Shown here in pieces: positions 7,342-14,017 of a DNA stretch of 19,115 nt (position 1 is the stretch's first letter; every line of letters begins with the position of its first letter). Source of the DNA: Tateyamaria sp. Its GTDB lineage: Bacteria > Pseudomonadota > Alphaproteobacteria > Rhodobacterales > Rhodobacteraceae. The DNA lies in the NCBI GenBank assembly GCA_018668195.1, contig JABITU010000245.1, positions 1 through 19,115 on the forward strand, written 5' to 3'. Under the pieces are notes generated by a model, which saw nothing but the letters and a program-made list of their open reading frames with translations, searched no databases and was not told the origin of the DNA. A program made the translations under genes and the position numbers.

Positions 7342-8139
7342 ATGAAAAGATGGATCCCTTTTGTTAAGTCCGACCCAACTGTTGCCGTGATCCGGTTGCA
7401 GGGGGTGATAGCGGGCGGTGCGCGTGGCGCGTTAAACGATCAGGCCCTCGGCCCGATTATCGAAAAAGCATTTTCGCGAGGCAAGCCGGTTGCTGTGGCG
7501 CTTGAGGTGAATTCGCCTGGGGGCAGCCCTGTGCAATCCTCTTTGATTGGTTCGCGTATTCGCCGCCTTGCTGATGAAAAAGAAATACCCGTGATTGCCT
7601 TTGTCGAAGACGTGGCCGCGTCGGGGGGGTATTGGCTGGCTGCTTCGGCTGATGAAATCTATGCCGATCCATCATCGGTTGTTGGATCTATTGGTGTGAT
7701 TTCAGCCAGCTTTGGAGCGCATGAATTGCTGGCTCGCCAAGGGGTCGAGCGGCGAGTTTATACAGCGGGAAAGTCAAAATCCATGCTTGACCCATTCCGT
7801 CCGGAAAACCCCGAAGATGTCTTGCGGCTCAAAGGACTATTGGAAGACATCCACGCAAACTTCGTTGATCACGTGCAAAGACGCAGGGCAGGTAAGCTTG
7901 ACGCACAAGCCGACCTGTTCACTGGCGAAGTTTGGTTGGCCCAAAAAGCCCAGCAGCTTGGCCTGATTGATGGCATCGGGCACATCAAGCCGCTGTTGAA
8001 AGAACGCTTTGGCGACAAGGTAAAGGTGCGGCAGTACGGGGCGCGCCGCCCGTTTTTGGCGCGGTTTGGTGCAAGTGTCGTCCACGACGCAATCGGGTCC
8101 ATCGAGGAACGGGCTGCTTATGCACAATTCGGGCTATAG
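7342..8139 (+). CDS. S49 family serine peptidase (SppA/SohB-like)
   Basis: This 265-aa protein is a short, single-domain S49 peptidase. The predicted nucleophile is Ser94 in AASGGYW, and the general base is Lys146 in KSKSMLDPF; the 52-residue spacing equals that of the Ser147/Lys199 dyad of Bacillus subtilis SppA. LEVNSPGGSP (54-63) is the conserved oxyanion-region segment. Such enzymes cleave remnant signal peptides or other membrane peptides. No clear N-terminal membrane span is present, so it may be peripheral or act in the cytosol. The ATG at 7342 gives the usual start MKRWIPFVKSDPTVAVI; an in-frame ATG at 7318 is also possible, and neither has a strong ribosome site. It is followed after 3 nt by a 54-aa gene. 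Confidence 0.88.
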   Translation: MKRWIPFVKSDPTVAVIRLQGVIAGGARGALNDQALGPIIEKAFSRGKPVAVALEVNSPGGSPVQSSLIGSRIRRLADEKEIPVIAFVEDVAASGGYWLAASADEIYADPSSVVGSIGVISASFGAHELLARQGVERRVYTAGKSKSMLDPFRPENPEDVLRLKGLLEDIHANFVDHVQRRRAGKLDAQADLFTGEVWLAQKAQQLGLIDGIGHIKPLLKERFGDKVKVRQYGARRPFLARFGASVVHDAIGSIEERAAYAQFGL

Positions 8140-8142
8140 GAA

Positions 8143-8307
8143 ATGCTGAGCAAAATTGTACTGCTGTTTCTAGCGTTCATTGCGATGCTTGCTATCTTTG
8201 GCAAATTGCACTGGATTGGAGGCAAACGTTTGTCACCAGCGAAATGTAGTTGTGGGCGGTATCGGATTGGGAAAGGCCCGTGTGCCTGCGGCAAGGATAA
8301 ACCCTGA
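8143..8307 (+). CDS. 54-aa membrane-anchored protein with two CxCG knuckles
   Basis: This small gene begins 3 nt after the peptidase stop with AGGA just before its ATG, and its TGA overlaps the next ATG (TGATG), so it sits in a coupled run with no room for chance. Residues 3-19 form one membrane span (SKIVLLFLAFIAMLAIF). The cytosolic or periplasmic tail carries four cysteines, Cys35, Cys37, Cys47 and Cys49, as CSCG and CACG separated by nine residues, resembling a compact zinc ribbon with CxC instead of CxxC. I believe similar short proteins occur at this place in other Rhodobacteraceae (memory, not checked). Function unknown; a metal-binding accessory to the peptidase or antiporter is a guess. 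Confidence 0.78.
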   Translation: MLSKIVLLFLAFIAMLAIFGKLHWIGGKRLSPAKCSCGRYRIGKGPCACGKDKP

Positions 8308-9269
8308 TGGCGATGGTTTTGCCTTGGGCGTTAAGCTTTCTGGGTCTTATCATTTTGCTGTTGGCGGGTGACAGTTTGGTCAGGGGTGCTGTGAATCTGT
8401 CGCTGCGCCTTGGTGTGCCTGCGCTGATTGTAAGCCTTACAATCGTTGCCTTTGGGACCTCGGCCCCAGAATTGCTGATTGCGATTCAGGCTGTACTTGA
8501 TGATGCGCCGGGTCTGGCGCTGGGCAACGTGGTTGGATCAAACACTGCTAACATTCTGATGGTGCTTGGTATTCCGGCGCTCTTGGCAACAATGCATACG
8601 TCGGAATGTGAAACCCGCAAGTCTTATGGTTTCATGATCTTGGCTTCTGTACTGTTTATTGCGCTGGCTTTCAGGGGCGTTTTTGATTGGATCGCAGCAG
8701 CTGTACTTTTGCTTGGCTTGGGCTCTGTATTATATCATGCGGCGCGCGAAGCAACAGGGCACAGAGCCACCTGCGCTGCGGGCAATGCGGACCAAGACGA
8801 GATCGACGGGGTTGATCCCAGCTTGCCGGGATGGCGGATAGCTGTCCTTTTGGTTTTGGGCTTGGTTGGCATGCCTCTGGGCGCTGACCTGCTGGTGAAC
8901 AATGCGACGATAATCGCCAGAACATATGGGGTGAGTGATACAGTTATCGGCCTGACACTTGTGGCTATTGGGACATCATTGCCAGAACTCGCAACAACCG
9001 TCATGGCCGCGTTGCGCCGTCAGGCTGATGTTGCGCTTGGAAATGTGATAGGGTCGAACATGTTCAATCTGCTGGCTATCATTGGAATCGCCAGTCTGGT
9101 CGGACCCATCCCGGTAGATTCTGCATTCTTGCGATTTGACCTTTGGGTCATGTTGGGTGCGTCGATCCTGCTGGTGCCGTTTGTGTATATGCGCCGCGAC
9201 ATAACGCGGATCTGGGGAGTGATCTTGACGGCTCTTTATATAGCCTATCTGCTTGTTGTACTGAACTGA
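8307..9269 (+). CDS. CaCA-family calcium/sodium antiporter (YrbG-like)
   Basis: This 320-aa inner-membrane protein belongs to the Ca2+/cation antiporter superfamily. The two signature alpha repeats are clear: GTSAPELLIAIQA (50-62) with GNVVGSNTANI (73-83), and GTSLPELATTVMA (222-234) with GNVIGSNMFNL (245-255). The acidic residues Glu54 and Glu226 and the Asn residues in GSN are the ion-coordinating positions of the family. A hydrophilic loop at about 145-173, rich in Asp/Glu, joins the two halves. It exchanges cytosolic Ca2+ for Na+ (family knowledge; the ion is not shown here). The start overlaps the preceding small gene's stop by one base, so translation is probably coupled. Confidence 0.92.
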   Translation: MAMVLPWALSFLGLIILLLAGDSLVRGAVNLSLRLGVPALIVSLTIVAFGTSAPELLIAIQAVLDDAPGLALGNVVGSNTANILMVLGIPALLATMHTSECETRKSYGFMILASVLFIALAFRGVFDWIAAAVLLLGLGSVLYHAAREATGHRATCAAGNADQDEIDGVDPSLPGWRIAVLLVLGLVGMPLGADLLVNNATIIARTYGVSDTVIGLTLVAIGTSLPELATTVMAALRRQADVALGNVIGSNMFNLLAIIGIASLVGPIPVDSAFLRFDLWVMLGASILLVPFVYMRRDITRIWGVILTALYIAYLLVVLN

Positions 9270-9292
9270 ACCAACCATCAAAGGAATGCGCC

Positions 9293-10072
9293 ATGACACG
9301 TGCGCTTGTGACAGGAGCCGGACATCGTCTGGGCCAAGCGATGGCCGTCTATCTGGCAAAACGTGGCTATGATGTTGCCGTGCACTATGCCAGTTCAGAG
9401 ACTGGCGCAAACGAGACCGTCGCTCAGATTGAAGCGCTTGGACGACGGGCTGTGGCCCTGCAAGCTGACATGCTCGACGAGGTCGCCACGCACGCATTGT
9501 TCCAAGCGGCGACGGCTGAACTGGGTGGCCCTATCACCTGTCTGATCAACAATGCATCTATCTTTGAGTATGACACGATCCAATCTGCGACCCGAGAAAA
9601 TTGGGATAGGCATATGAACAGCAATTTGCGGGCCCCGTTCATCCTGAGCCAGGCAATGGCTACACAGGGGCTTGAGCCAAAGGGGGACGTACAGAGCGAA
9701 CCGCTGGCGGCCGGACTTATTGTGAACATGATTGATCAGCGCGTGCGTAAACTAACGCCCGAGTTCATGACCTACACACTGGCTAAGATGGGCTTGTGGG
9801 CATTGACTCAGACAAGCGCACAGGCGTTGGCTCCGGCGATCAGAGTTAATGCCATTGGCCCGGGCCCCACGCTTCAGGGTGGGCGCCAAAGCGCGGAGCA
9901 CTTTGCCAAACAACGTGCCGCAACCGTATTGGGGCGGGGATCAAATACTGCCGATATCCTGGCGGCCCTTGGCTATTTTCTGGATGCGCCTGCAATCACG
10001 GGTCAGCTTTTGTGTGTTGATGGTGGCCAACATCTTGCGTGGGAAACCCCAGATGTCTTGGGTGTCGAATAG
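9293..10072 (+). CDS. folM: SDR oxidoreductase with a pteridine reductase / FolM active site
   Basis: This 259-aa short-chain dehydrogenase has the cofactor motif TGAGHRLG (7-14); the RLG is the pteridine reductase variant that favours NADPH. INNAS (85-89) is the SDR stabilising motif. The catalytic pair is Tyr161 and Lys165 in YTLAK, and the position 13 residues before Tyr, normally Ser, is Asp148 in VNMID. That Asp-13-Tyr-4-Lys spacing is that of Leishmania PTR1 (Asp181, Tyr194, Lys198), so reduction of dihydropterins such as dihydromonapterin or dihydrofolate is likely (family inference). AAAGGA precedes the ATG at 9293. It lies 23 bp after the antiporter. No other folate gene is adjacent; the molybdopterin genes 3 kb away are another pterin link but on a separate unit. 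Confidence 0.82.
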   Translation: MTRALVTGAGHRLGQAMAVYLAKRGYDVAVHYASSETGANETVAQIEALGRRAVALQADMLDEVATHALFQAATAELGGPITCLINNASIFEYDTIQSATRENWDRHMNSNLRAPFILSQAMATQGLEPKGDVQSEPLAAGLIVNMIDQRVRKLTPEFMTYTLAKMGLWALTQTSAQALAPAIRVNAIGPGPTLQGGRQSAEHFAKQRAATVLGRGSNTADILAALGYFLDAPAITGQLLCVDGGQHLAWETPDVLGVE

Positions 10073-10105
10073 GTCACTTCAAAGGAGTTTTGCACGTCGT
10101 AAATG

Positions 10106-10127
10106 TTAGTAACGAAATATTTACTAA
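10106..10127. repeat. Inverted repeat TTAGTAA-N8-TTACTAA
   Basis: Perfect 7-bp arms are separated by 8 bp, 34 bp after the folM-like stop codon. The AT-rich arms suit a protein-binding dyad more than a terminator; no T-run follows. Confidence 0.4.
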
Positions 10128-10131
10128 ATGT

Positions 10132-10185
10132 GTTTGTTTTCAGTTGCTTGCATGTATGCAATAAAAAATTCATTTAAAAACAAAC
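10132..10185. repeat. Inverted repeat GTTTGTTTT / AAAACAAAC enclosing a palindrome
   Basis: Perfect 9-bp arms (10132-10140 and 10177-10185) enclose 36 bp that contain the palindrome at 10148-10161, so the region could fold as a nested two-stem structure in RNA or serve as spaced binding sites. Low GC lowers the stability of the outer stem. Confidence 0.4.
10148..10161. promoter_or_regulatory. Palindrome TTGCAT-GT-ATGCAA
   Basis: Perfect 6-bp arms with a 2-bp centre sit inside the 10132-10185 repeat. The tight spacing is that of a dimeric regulator site rather than an RNA hairpin, since a 2-nt loop cannot close well. The bound factor is unknown. Confidence 0.35.
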
Positions 10186-10197
10186 GCTTAATAAATC

Positions 10198-10212
10198 GCC
10201 TAATTTTTAGGC
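10198..10212 (+). other. Hairpin GCCTAA-TTT-TTAGGC
   Basis: A perfect 6-bp stem with a 3-nt loop lies about 145 bp before uvrC; CGCC at 10197-10200 and GGCG at 10218-10221 offer a competing outer pairing. Only a short AATTT follows, so it is at best a weak terminator for the upstream run. Confidence 0.3.
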
Positions 10213-10245
10213 AATTTGGCGAAATGCAAGAAATACAACAAAAAT

Positions 10246-10275
10246 TTGCGTAACTGTAGAACTTATCCTTATACA
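10246..10275 (+). promoter_or_regulatory. Possible sigma70-like promoter for uvrC
   Basis: TTGCGT (10246-10251) and TATACA (10270-10275) are separated by 18 bp, about 80 bp before the uvrC start codon. The match to the -35 consensus is only three of six, and to the -10 consensus four of six, in an AT-rich stretch where such matches arise by chance. Confidence 0.3.
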
Positions 10276-10357
10276 TATCCACAGGTTCGGTGGATGTCTC
10301 TTGTGTTGCACCGGGGGCTGGATCGATGCAGCCATCAGGTGGTGTGAAACGAATCGA

Positions 10358-12247
10358 ATGACAAAGAAAATCGACACAATTCAACCTGAGCCTGATCAAC
10401 CGATCCCGGTCGGCTATGAAGTCATCCAGAGCTATTTAAAAACGCTCGACAGTTCTCCGGGTGTTTACAGGATGTTGGATCATGAAAGCCGGGTGCTTTA
10501 CGTGGGCAAGGCGCGCAACCTACGCGCTCGCGTGTCAAACTACGCTCGTCCATCGGGACACAGTGGCCGGATCGCGCGTATGATTTCGATGACCGCGTCA
10601 ATGATGTTTTTGACGACGAAAACTGAAACCGAAGCGCTGCTGCTTGAGCAAAACCTGATCAAGCAGCTTAAACCGAAGTTTAACGTGCTGCTACGCGACG
10701 ACAAATCCTTTCCCAATATTTTGGTTACTGGCACCCATGCTTTTCCGCAGATCAAGAAACATCGTGGCGCCAAAAAAGAGCAGGGCGCTTATTATGGCCC
10801 GTTCGCCAGTGCAGGCGCAGTGAACCGTACGCTCAACCAACTCCAAAAAGTTTTTCTTCTCAGAAATTGCACTGACTCTGTGTTCGAAAGTCGTACGCGG
10901 CCTTGCTTGTTATATCAGATTAAGCGGTGCTCGGGTTCTTGTGTTGGCCTGATCTCTGACGTTGATTATGCTCAGTCCGTCAAGGATGCGGAACGTTTCT
11001 TGTCGGGCAAGAGCACAGAAATTCAAGCCCGGTTGGCGGACCAAATGCAAGAAGCCTCTGAGGCGTTAGAGTTCGAGCGGGCAGGTGCCCTGCGCGACCG
11101 GATCCGCGCAATGACTCAGGTGCAGTCAGCGCAAGGCATTAACCCGCGGGGCGTGACCGAGGCGGACATCGTCGCCATTCACCTGGAAAAGGGTCAAGCC
11201 TGTGTGCAGGTGTTTTTTATTCGGGCGGGTCAGAACTGGGGCAATCGCGACTTCTATCCTCGGGTTGGGGTGGATGTGGACGCGGCCGAGGCTCTCGAGG
11301 CTTTTCTAGGTCAATTCTATGATACCAAAGAACCACCGCGGCAATTGATTCTGTCCAATGAGATTGAAAACCCTGATTTAATGGTCGAGGCGCTGACGCA
11401 AAAACTGGGTCGGAAGGTCGAATTGTTAGTGCCCAAACGTGGCGAAAAAGCAGAGCTTGTTGATGGTGCGCTGCGAAATGCCCGTGAAAGTCTTGCGCGC
11501 AAGATGTCGGAAAGCGCTACGCAGGCCAAACTGCTGCAGGGGCTGGCAGAAGCATTTGATCTGCCTGATCCCCCCACACGGATAGAGGTATATGATAACT
11601 CGCACATTCAGGGTACCAATGCGGTTGGTGCAATGATCGTCGCTGGCCCCGAAGGGTTCATGAAAAATAGCTATCGCAAATTCAACATCCGTGGTGATGA
11701 TCTGACGCCCGGCGATGACTTTGGGATGATGAAAGAGGTGCTTCACCGACGCTTCAAGCGTTTACTGAGCGAGGATCCCAATCGAGACAAGGGCCTGTGG
11801 CCTGATCTGTTGTTGATCGACGGTGGCGCAGGGCAGGTGTCGGCTGTGGCACAGATTATGCGTGAACACGGCGTCGAAGATATACCTATGGTCGGTGTGG
11901 CCAAGGGCGTCGATCGCGACGCCGGCAAGGAAGGGTTTCACCGCGTGGGCGTTCGACCCTTTGCGCTGCGCCACAATGATCCAGTACTTTATTTCTTGCA
12001 ACGCTTGCGGGACGAGGCGCACCGCTTTGCCATCGGCACGCACCGCGCCAAACGTGCTAAGTCGAACATGGCCAATCCGTTGGATGATATCCCTGGCGTA
12101 GGATCTGCGCGCAAGCGCGCACTACTGGCGCACTTTGGCTCAGCCAAGGCGGTGGGACGAGCCAATTTGGCTGATTTGCGGGCTGTTGATGGCGTTTCCG
12201 AAGGATTGGCGCAAAAAGTGTATGATTTCTTTCACGATCAGGGATAA
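10358..12247 (+). CDS. uvrC: Excinuclease ABC subunit C (UvrC)
   Basis: This 629-aa protein makes the dual incision in nucleotide excision repair after UvrA and UvrB load on damage. The N-terminal GIY-YIG nuclease has GVY (35-37) and [12 protein letters not shown] (48-59), and the 3' incision domain runs to about residue 110. [19 protein letters not shown] is the conserved cysteine-rich segment. A UVR motif that contacts UvrB lies in [24 protein letters not shown]. The RNase H-like 5' nuclease domain has [11 protein letters not shown] and [10 protein letters not shown], and two helix-hairpin-helix motifs end the protein ([13 protein letters not shown] and [12 protein letters not shown]). All expected parts are present and length is normal. 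The ATG at 10358 is used; the ribosome site is weak. Confidence 0.96.
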   Translation: MTKKIDTIQPEPDQPIPVGYEVIQSYLKTLDSSPGVYRMLDHESRVLYVGKARNLRARVSNYARPSGHSGRIARMISMTASMMFLTTKTETEALLLEQNLIKQLKPKFNVLLRDDKSFPNILVTGTHAFPQIKKHRGAKKEQGAYYGPFASAGAVNRTLNQLQKVFLLRNCTDSVFESRTRPCLLYQIKRCSGSCVGLISDVDYAQSVKDAERFLSGKSTEIQARLADQMQEASEALEFERAGALRDRIRAMTQVQSAQGINPRGVTEADIVAIHLEKGQACVQVFFIRAGQNWGNRDFYPRVGVDVDAAEALEAFLGQFYDTKEPPRQLILSNEIENPDLMVEALTQKLGRKVELLVPKRGEKAELVDGALRNARESLARKMSESATQAKLLQGLAEAFDLPDPPTRIEVYDNSHIQGTNAVGAMIVAGPEGFMKNSYRKFNIRGDDLTPGDDFGMMKEVLHRRFKRLLSEDPNRDKGLWPDLLLIDGGAGQVSAVAQIMREHGVEDIPMVGVAKGVDRDAGKEGFHRVGVRPFALRHNDPVLYFLQRLRDEAHRFAIGTHRAKRAKSNMANPLDDIPGVGSARKRALLAHFGSAKAVGRANLADLRAVDGVSEGLAQKVYDFFHDQG

Positions 12248-12317
12248 TTTGTGGTGTCGCAGTATGCACGTAAGACTGCCCCTTTCGGGTGTCTCAAGAA
12301 CCAACTACAAAGATGAT

Positions 12318-12977
12318 ATGATTTGGAATGTACCCAATATATTGACTTGCCTCAGACTTCTCGCAGCTCCTTTGGTTGCGGTAATGTTTCTCTACTTCAC
12401 TAGGCCTTATGCAGATATTTTTGCTGTTGTGCTTTTCGTTGGTGCCGCCATAACCGACTGGTTTGACGGCTATCTTGCACGTGCATGGGGGCAGCAGACG
12501 AAACTGGGCACGATGCTGGACCCGATTGCCGACAAGGCGATGGTTGTGATTGCGTTGATGGTGATCATCGGGTTTTCGTCCTGGTCACCTTGGTTGGTTC
12601 TTCCCGCGACGGTCATTTTGTTTCGAGAGGTGTTTGTTTCGGGGTTGCGCGAATTTTTGGGTGATACCGCGGGCACGCTTAAGGTTACGCAATTGGCAAA
12701 GTGGAAAACGACGCTGCAAATGGTCGCCATTGCTGTGCTGTTTTCCCAAGGCGTGTTCGAACATTATTTTGGCATGTCGATTTGGGGAATGGATGAGAAC
12801 ATAGTCCGCGCTATCCTTAGTGGGCAGGAACAAGATTCGCATGGTCTGGCATGGAAGTTGGCTGGTGCAGAATGGGCTGGTCGAGTTGGGTTGTGGCTGT
12901 TGTGGCTAGCCGCTGCGCTGACTTTGATCACGGGCGTCGATTATTTCCGCAAGGCAATGCCTTTTTTGAAGGGTTGA
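12318..12977 (+). CDS. pgsA: CDP-diacylglycerol-glycerol-3-phosphate 3-phosphatidyltransferase (PgsA)
   Basis: This 219-aa inner-membrane enzyme makes phosphatidylglycerophosphate, the committed step to phosphatidylglycerol and cardiolipin. The CDP-alcohol phosphotransferase signature is complete: Asp47, Asp50-Gly51, Ala54-Arg55, Gly64, Asp68 and Asp72 in DWFDGYLAR...GTMLDPIAD. Four to six hydrophobic spans follow, and the N-terminus MIWNVPNILTCLRLLAAP is typical of PgsA. The insertion after FGMSIWGMDENI is common in alphaproteobacterial members. It lies 70 bp after uvrC; the gap has a bulged hairpin-like stretch (12274-12293, GAC..CCC/GGG..GTC) but no T-run. The moaD start overlaps its stop codon by one base. 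Confidence 0.95.
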   Translation: MIWNVPNILTCLRLLAAPLVAVMFLYFTRPYADIFAVVLFVGAAITDWFDGYLARAWGQQTKLGTMLDPIADKAMVVIALMVIIGFSSWSPWLVLPATVILFREVFVSGLREFLGDTAGTLKVTQLAKWKTTLQMVAIAVLFSQGVFEHYFGMSIWGMDENIVRAILSGQEQDSHGLAWKLAGAEWAGRVGLWLLWLAAALTLITGVDYFRKAMPFLKG

Positions 12978-13228
12978 TGACGATGGAAGTGCTGTATTTT
13001 GCATGGGTCCGCGAGCGGATTGGCCTGCCACGTGAAACTGTGGAAACAGAAGCAAAAACAGTCATGGATTTGGTCGAAGTGCTGCGTGAGCGCGAAGAAC
13101 GCTATTCCGCCGCATTTGCTGACCTGACCGCGTTGCGTGTGGCAGTTGATCAGAAACTGTCGGACTTTGATACGCCTTTGGCGGGGGTCCGTGAGGTCGC
13201 CTTTTTCCCGCCCATGACCGGGGGCTAA
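12977..13228 (+). CDS. moaD: Molybdopterin synthase sulfur carrier subunit (MoaD)
   Basis: This 83-aa ubiquitin-like protein carries sulfur as a C-terminal thiocarboxylate for molybdopterin formation. MEVLYFAWVRERIGLP opens the beta-grasp fold, and the protein ends FFPPMTGG, the diglycine tail that is adenylated and sulfurated. The ATG at 12977 shares a base with the pgsA stop (TGATG); the ATG two codons later at 12983 is equally usable. It is followed one base after its stop by moaE, so the two synthase subunits are made together. Length is normal for the family. Confidence 0.94.
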   Translation: MTMEVLYFAWVRERIGLPRETVETEAKTVMDLVEVLREREERYSAAFADLTALRVAVDQKLSDFDTPLAGVREVAFFPPMTGG

Positions 13229-13229
13229 G

Positions 13230-13670
13230 GTGCGCATCGTTTTGCAGGATGGGCCGTTCAACTTTGGTGCCGAAGCAGACCGCTTTGCGCAGGAGCGCGC
13301 GGTGTCTGGCGCAGTCGTCACCTTTACCGGGATTGTTCGCGACTTGGGGGGCGAATTACAGGCAATGGAGATTGAACATTACCCCGGCATGACCGAAGCG
13401 GCCCTGACGGGCATTGCGGCGCAGGCGGCGAAGCGCTGGGAATTAGAAGACACATTGATCATCCATCGACATGGTCGTTTGCTGCCCGGTGAAATGATCA
13501 TGATGGTTGCAACGGCAGCACCTCACCGTGTGGCCGCCTTTCAAGCAGCCGAGTTCCTGATGGATTTCCTAAAATCCCGGGCCCCGTTTTGGAAGCGGGA
13601 AGTCACAAAAGACGGATCCGTATGGGTGGACGCTCGTGACGAGGACGAAGCTGCTTTGACGCGCTGGTAA
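13230..13670 (+). CDS. moaE: Molybdopterin synthase catalytic subunit (MoaE)
   Basis: This 146-aa protein inserts two sulfurs into precursor Z (cyclic pyranopterin monophosphate) using MoaD thiocarboxylate, giving molybdopterin. FTGIVRDLG (32-40), IHRHGRLLPGE (78-88) and FLKSRAPFWKREV (113-125) are the family signatures. Lys115 and Lys122 have the same 7-residue spacing as the active-site lysines 119 and 126 of the Escherichia coli enzyme. The start is GTG at 13230, one base after the moaD stop; translational coupling compensates for the absence of an independent ribosome site. It converges on a minus-strand gene 20 bp beyond its stop. Confidence 0.95.
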   Translation: MRIVLQDGPFNFGAEADRFAQERAVSGAVVTFTGIVRDLGGELQAMEIEHYPGMTEAALTGIAAQAAKRWELEDTLIIHRHGRLLPGEMIMMVATAAPHRVAAFQAAEFLMDFLKSRAPFWKREVTKDGSVWVDARDEDEAALTRW

Positions 13671-13690
13671 GCGCAGCTGTCTCGAAGCTC

Positions 13691-14017
13691 TTAGCCGGTT
13701 TGCTGGCTGTCAACCCAAGCGCGCAATTCTTCGGTTTCGTGGCGGGCGTCACGCAAACCGTCCATGGCGGCGCGCAACTCTGCTTCGGTTTGGCTTAGTT
13801 GGTTGGTCAGCTCTGCCTCGCGCTGCTGCAGGTAGGTGATCGCTTGATCGCGCGTTTCCTCTGCCTCGTGTAATTCTTGGCTCATCCGGTCAAGTTCGGC
13901 GACGTCACCGGCCGCAACGCGGGTAAAGCGATGGACCAGCCAATTTGCAAACCATCCCAAGCAAAAGCACACGAAAAGAATTATTGCAGTGGCAATGATA
14001 AACTCGGTTCGGCTCAT
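13691..14017 (-). CDS. Small membrane-anchored coiled-coil protein
   Basis: This 108-aa protein has one N-terminal membrane span (about 6-28, IIATAIILFVCFCLGWFANWLV) followed by a long charged helix (about 36-104) rich in Glu, Gln, Arg and Ala with heptad-like spacing, a predicted coiled coil. Its ATG at 14017 overlaps the stop of the OmpA-domain gene (TGATG), so the two are probably co-translated and may interact. I do not recognise a named family. The topology suggests the coiled coil is either cytosolic or periplasmic; this cannot be settled from sequence. Scaffold or envelope-linking roles are speculation. Confidence 0.8.
   Translation of the reverse strand: MSRTEFIIATAIILFVCFCLGWFANWLVHRFTRVAAGDVAELDRMSQELHEAEETRDQAITYLQQREAELTNQLSQTEAELRAAMDGLRDARHETEELRAWVDSQQTG

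Larger units (their letters stand above)
10073..10357. other. AT-rich, dyad-filled intergenic region before uvrC
   Basis: This 285-bp stretch is the longest non-coding gap in the window. Bases 10141-10260 contain only 36 G or C in 120, far below the flanking genes. It holds four inverted repeats listed separately (10106-10127, 10132-10185, 10148-10161, 10198-10212) and a possible promoter near 10246-10275. No credible coding sequence is seen on either strand. It may hold the uvrC promoter and operators, a small RNA, or the 3' end signals of the upstream run. Confidence 0.6.

Noticed and set aside
7342..8139. S49 peptidase as a phage prohead protease
   Set aside because: No portal, capsid or terminase genes flank it; its neighbours are an ABC exporter and an antiporter, and it fits the cellular SppA/SohB type.
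10148..10180. Intrinsic terminator on the plus strand (palindrome followed by A-rich tract)
   Set aside because: The tract after the stem is A, not T, and the 2-nt loop would not close; it does not fit a terminator for the upstream run.
10124..10399. 91-codon minus-strand open frame in the gap before uvrC
   Set aside because: It begins inside uvrC, has low-complexity AT-driven composition with scattered cysteines, no ribosome site and no recognisable motif.
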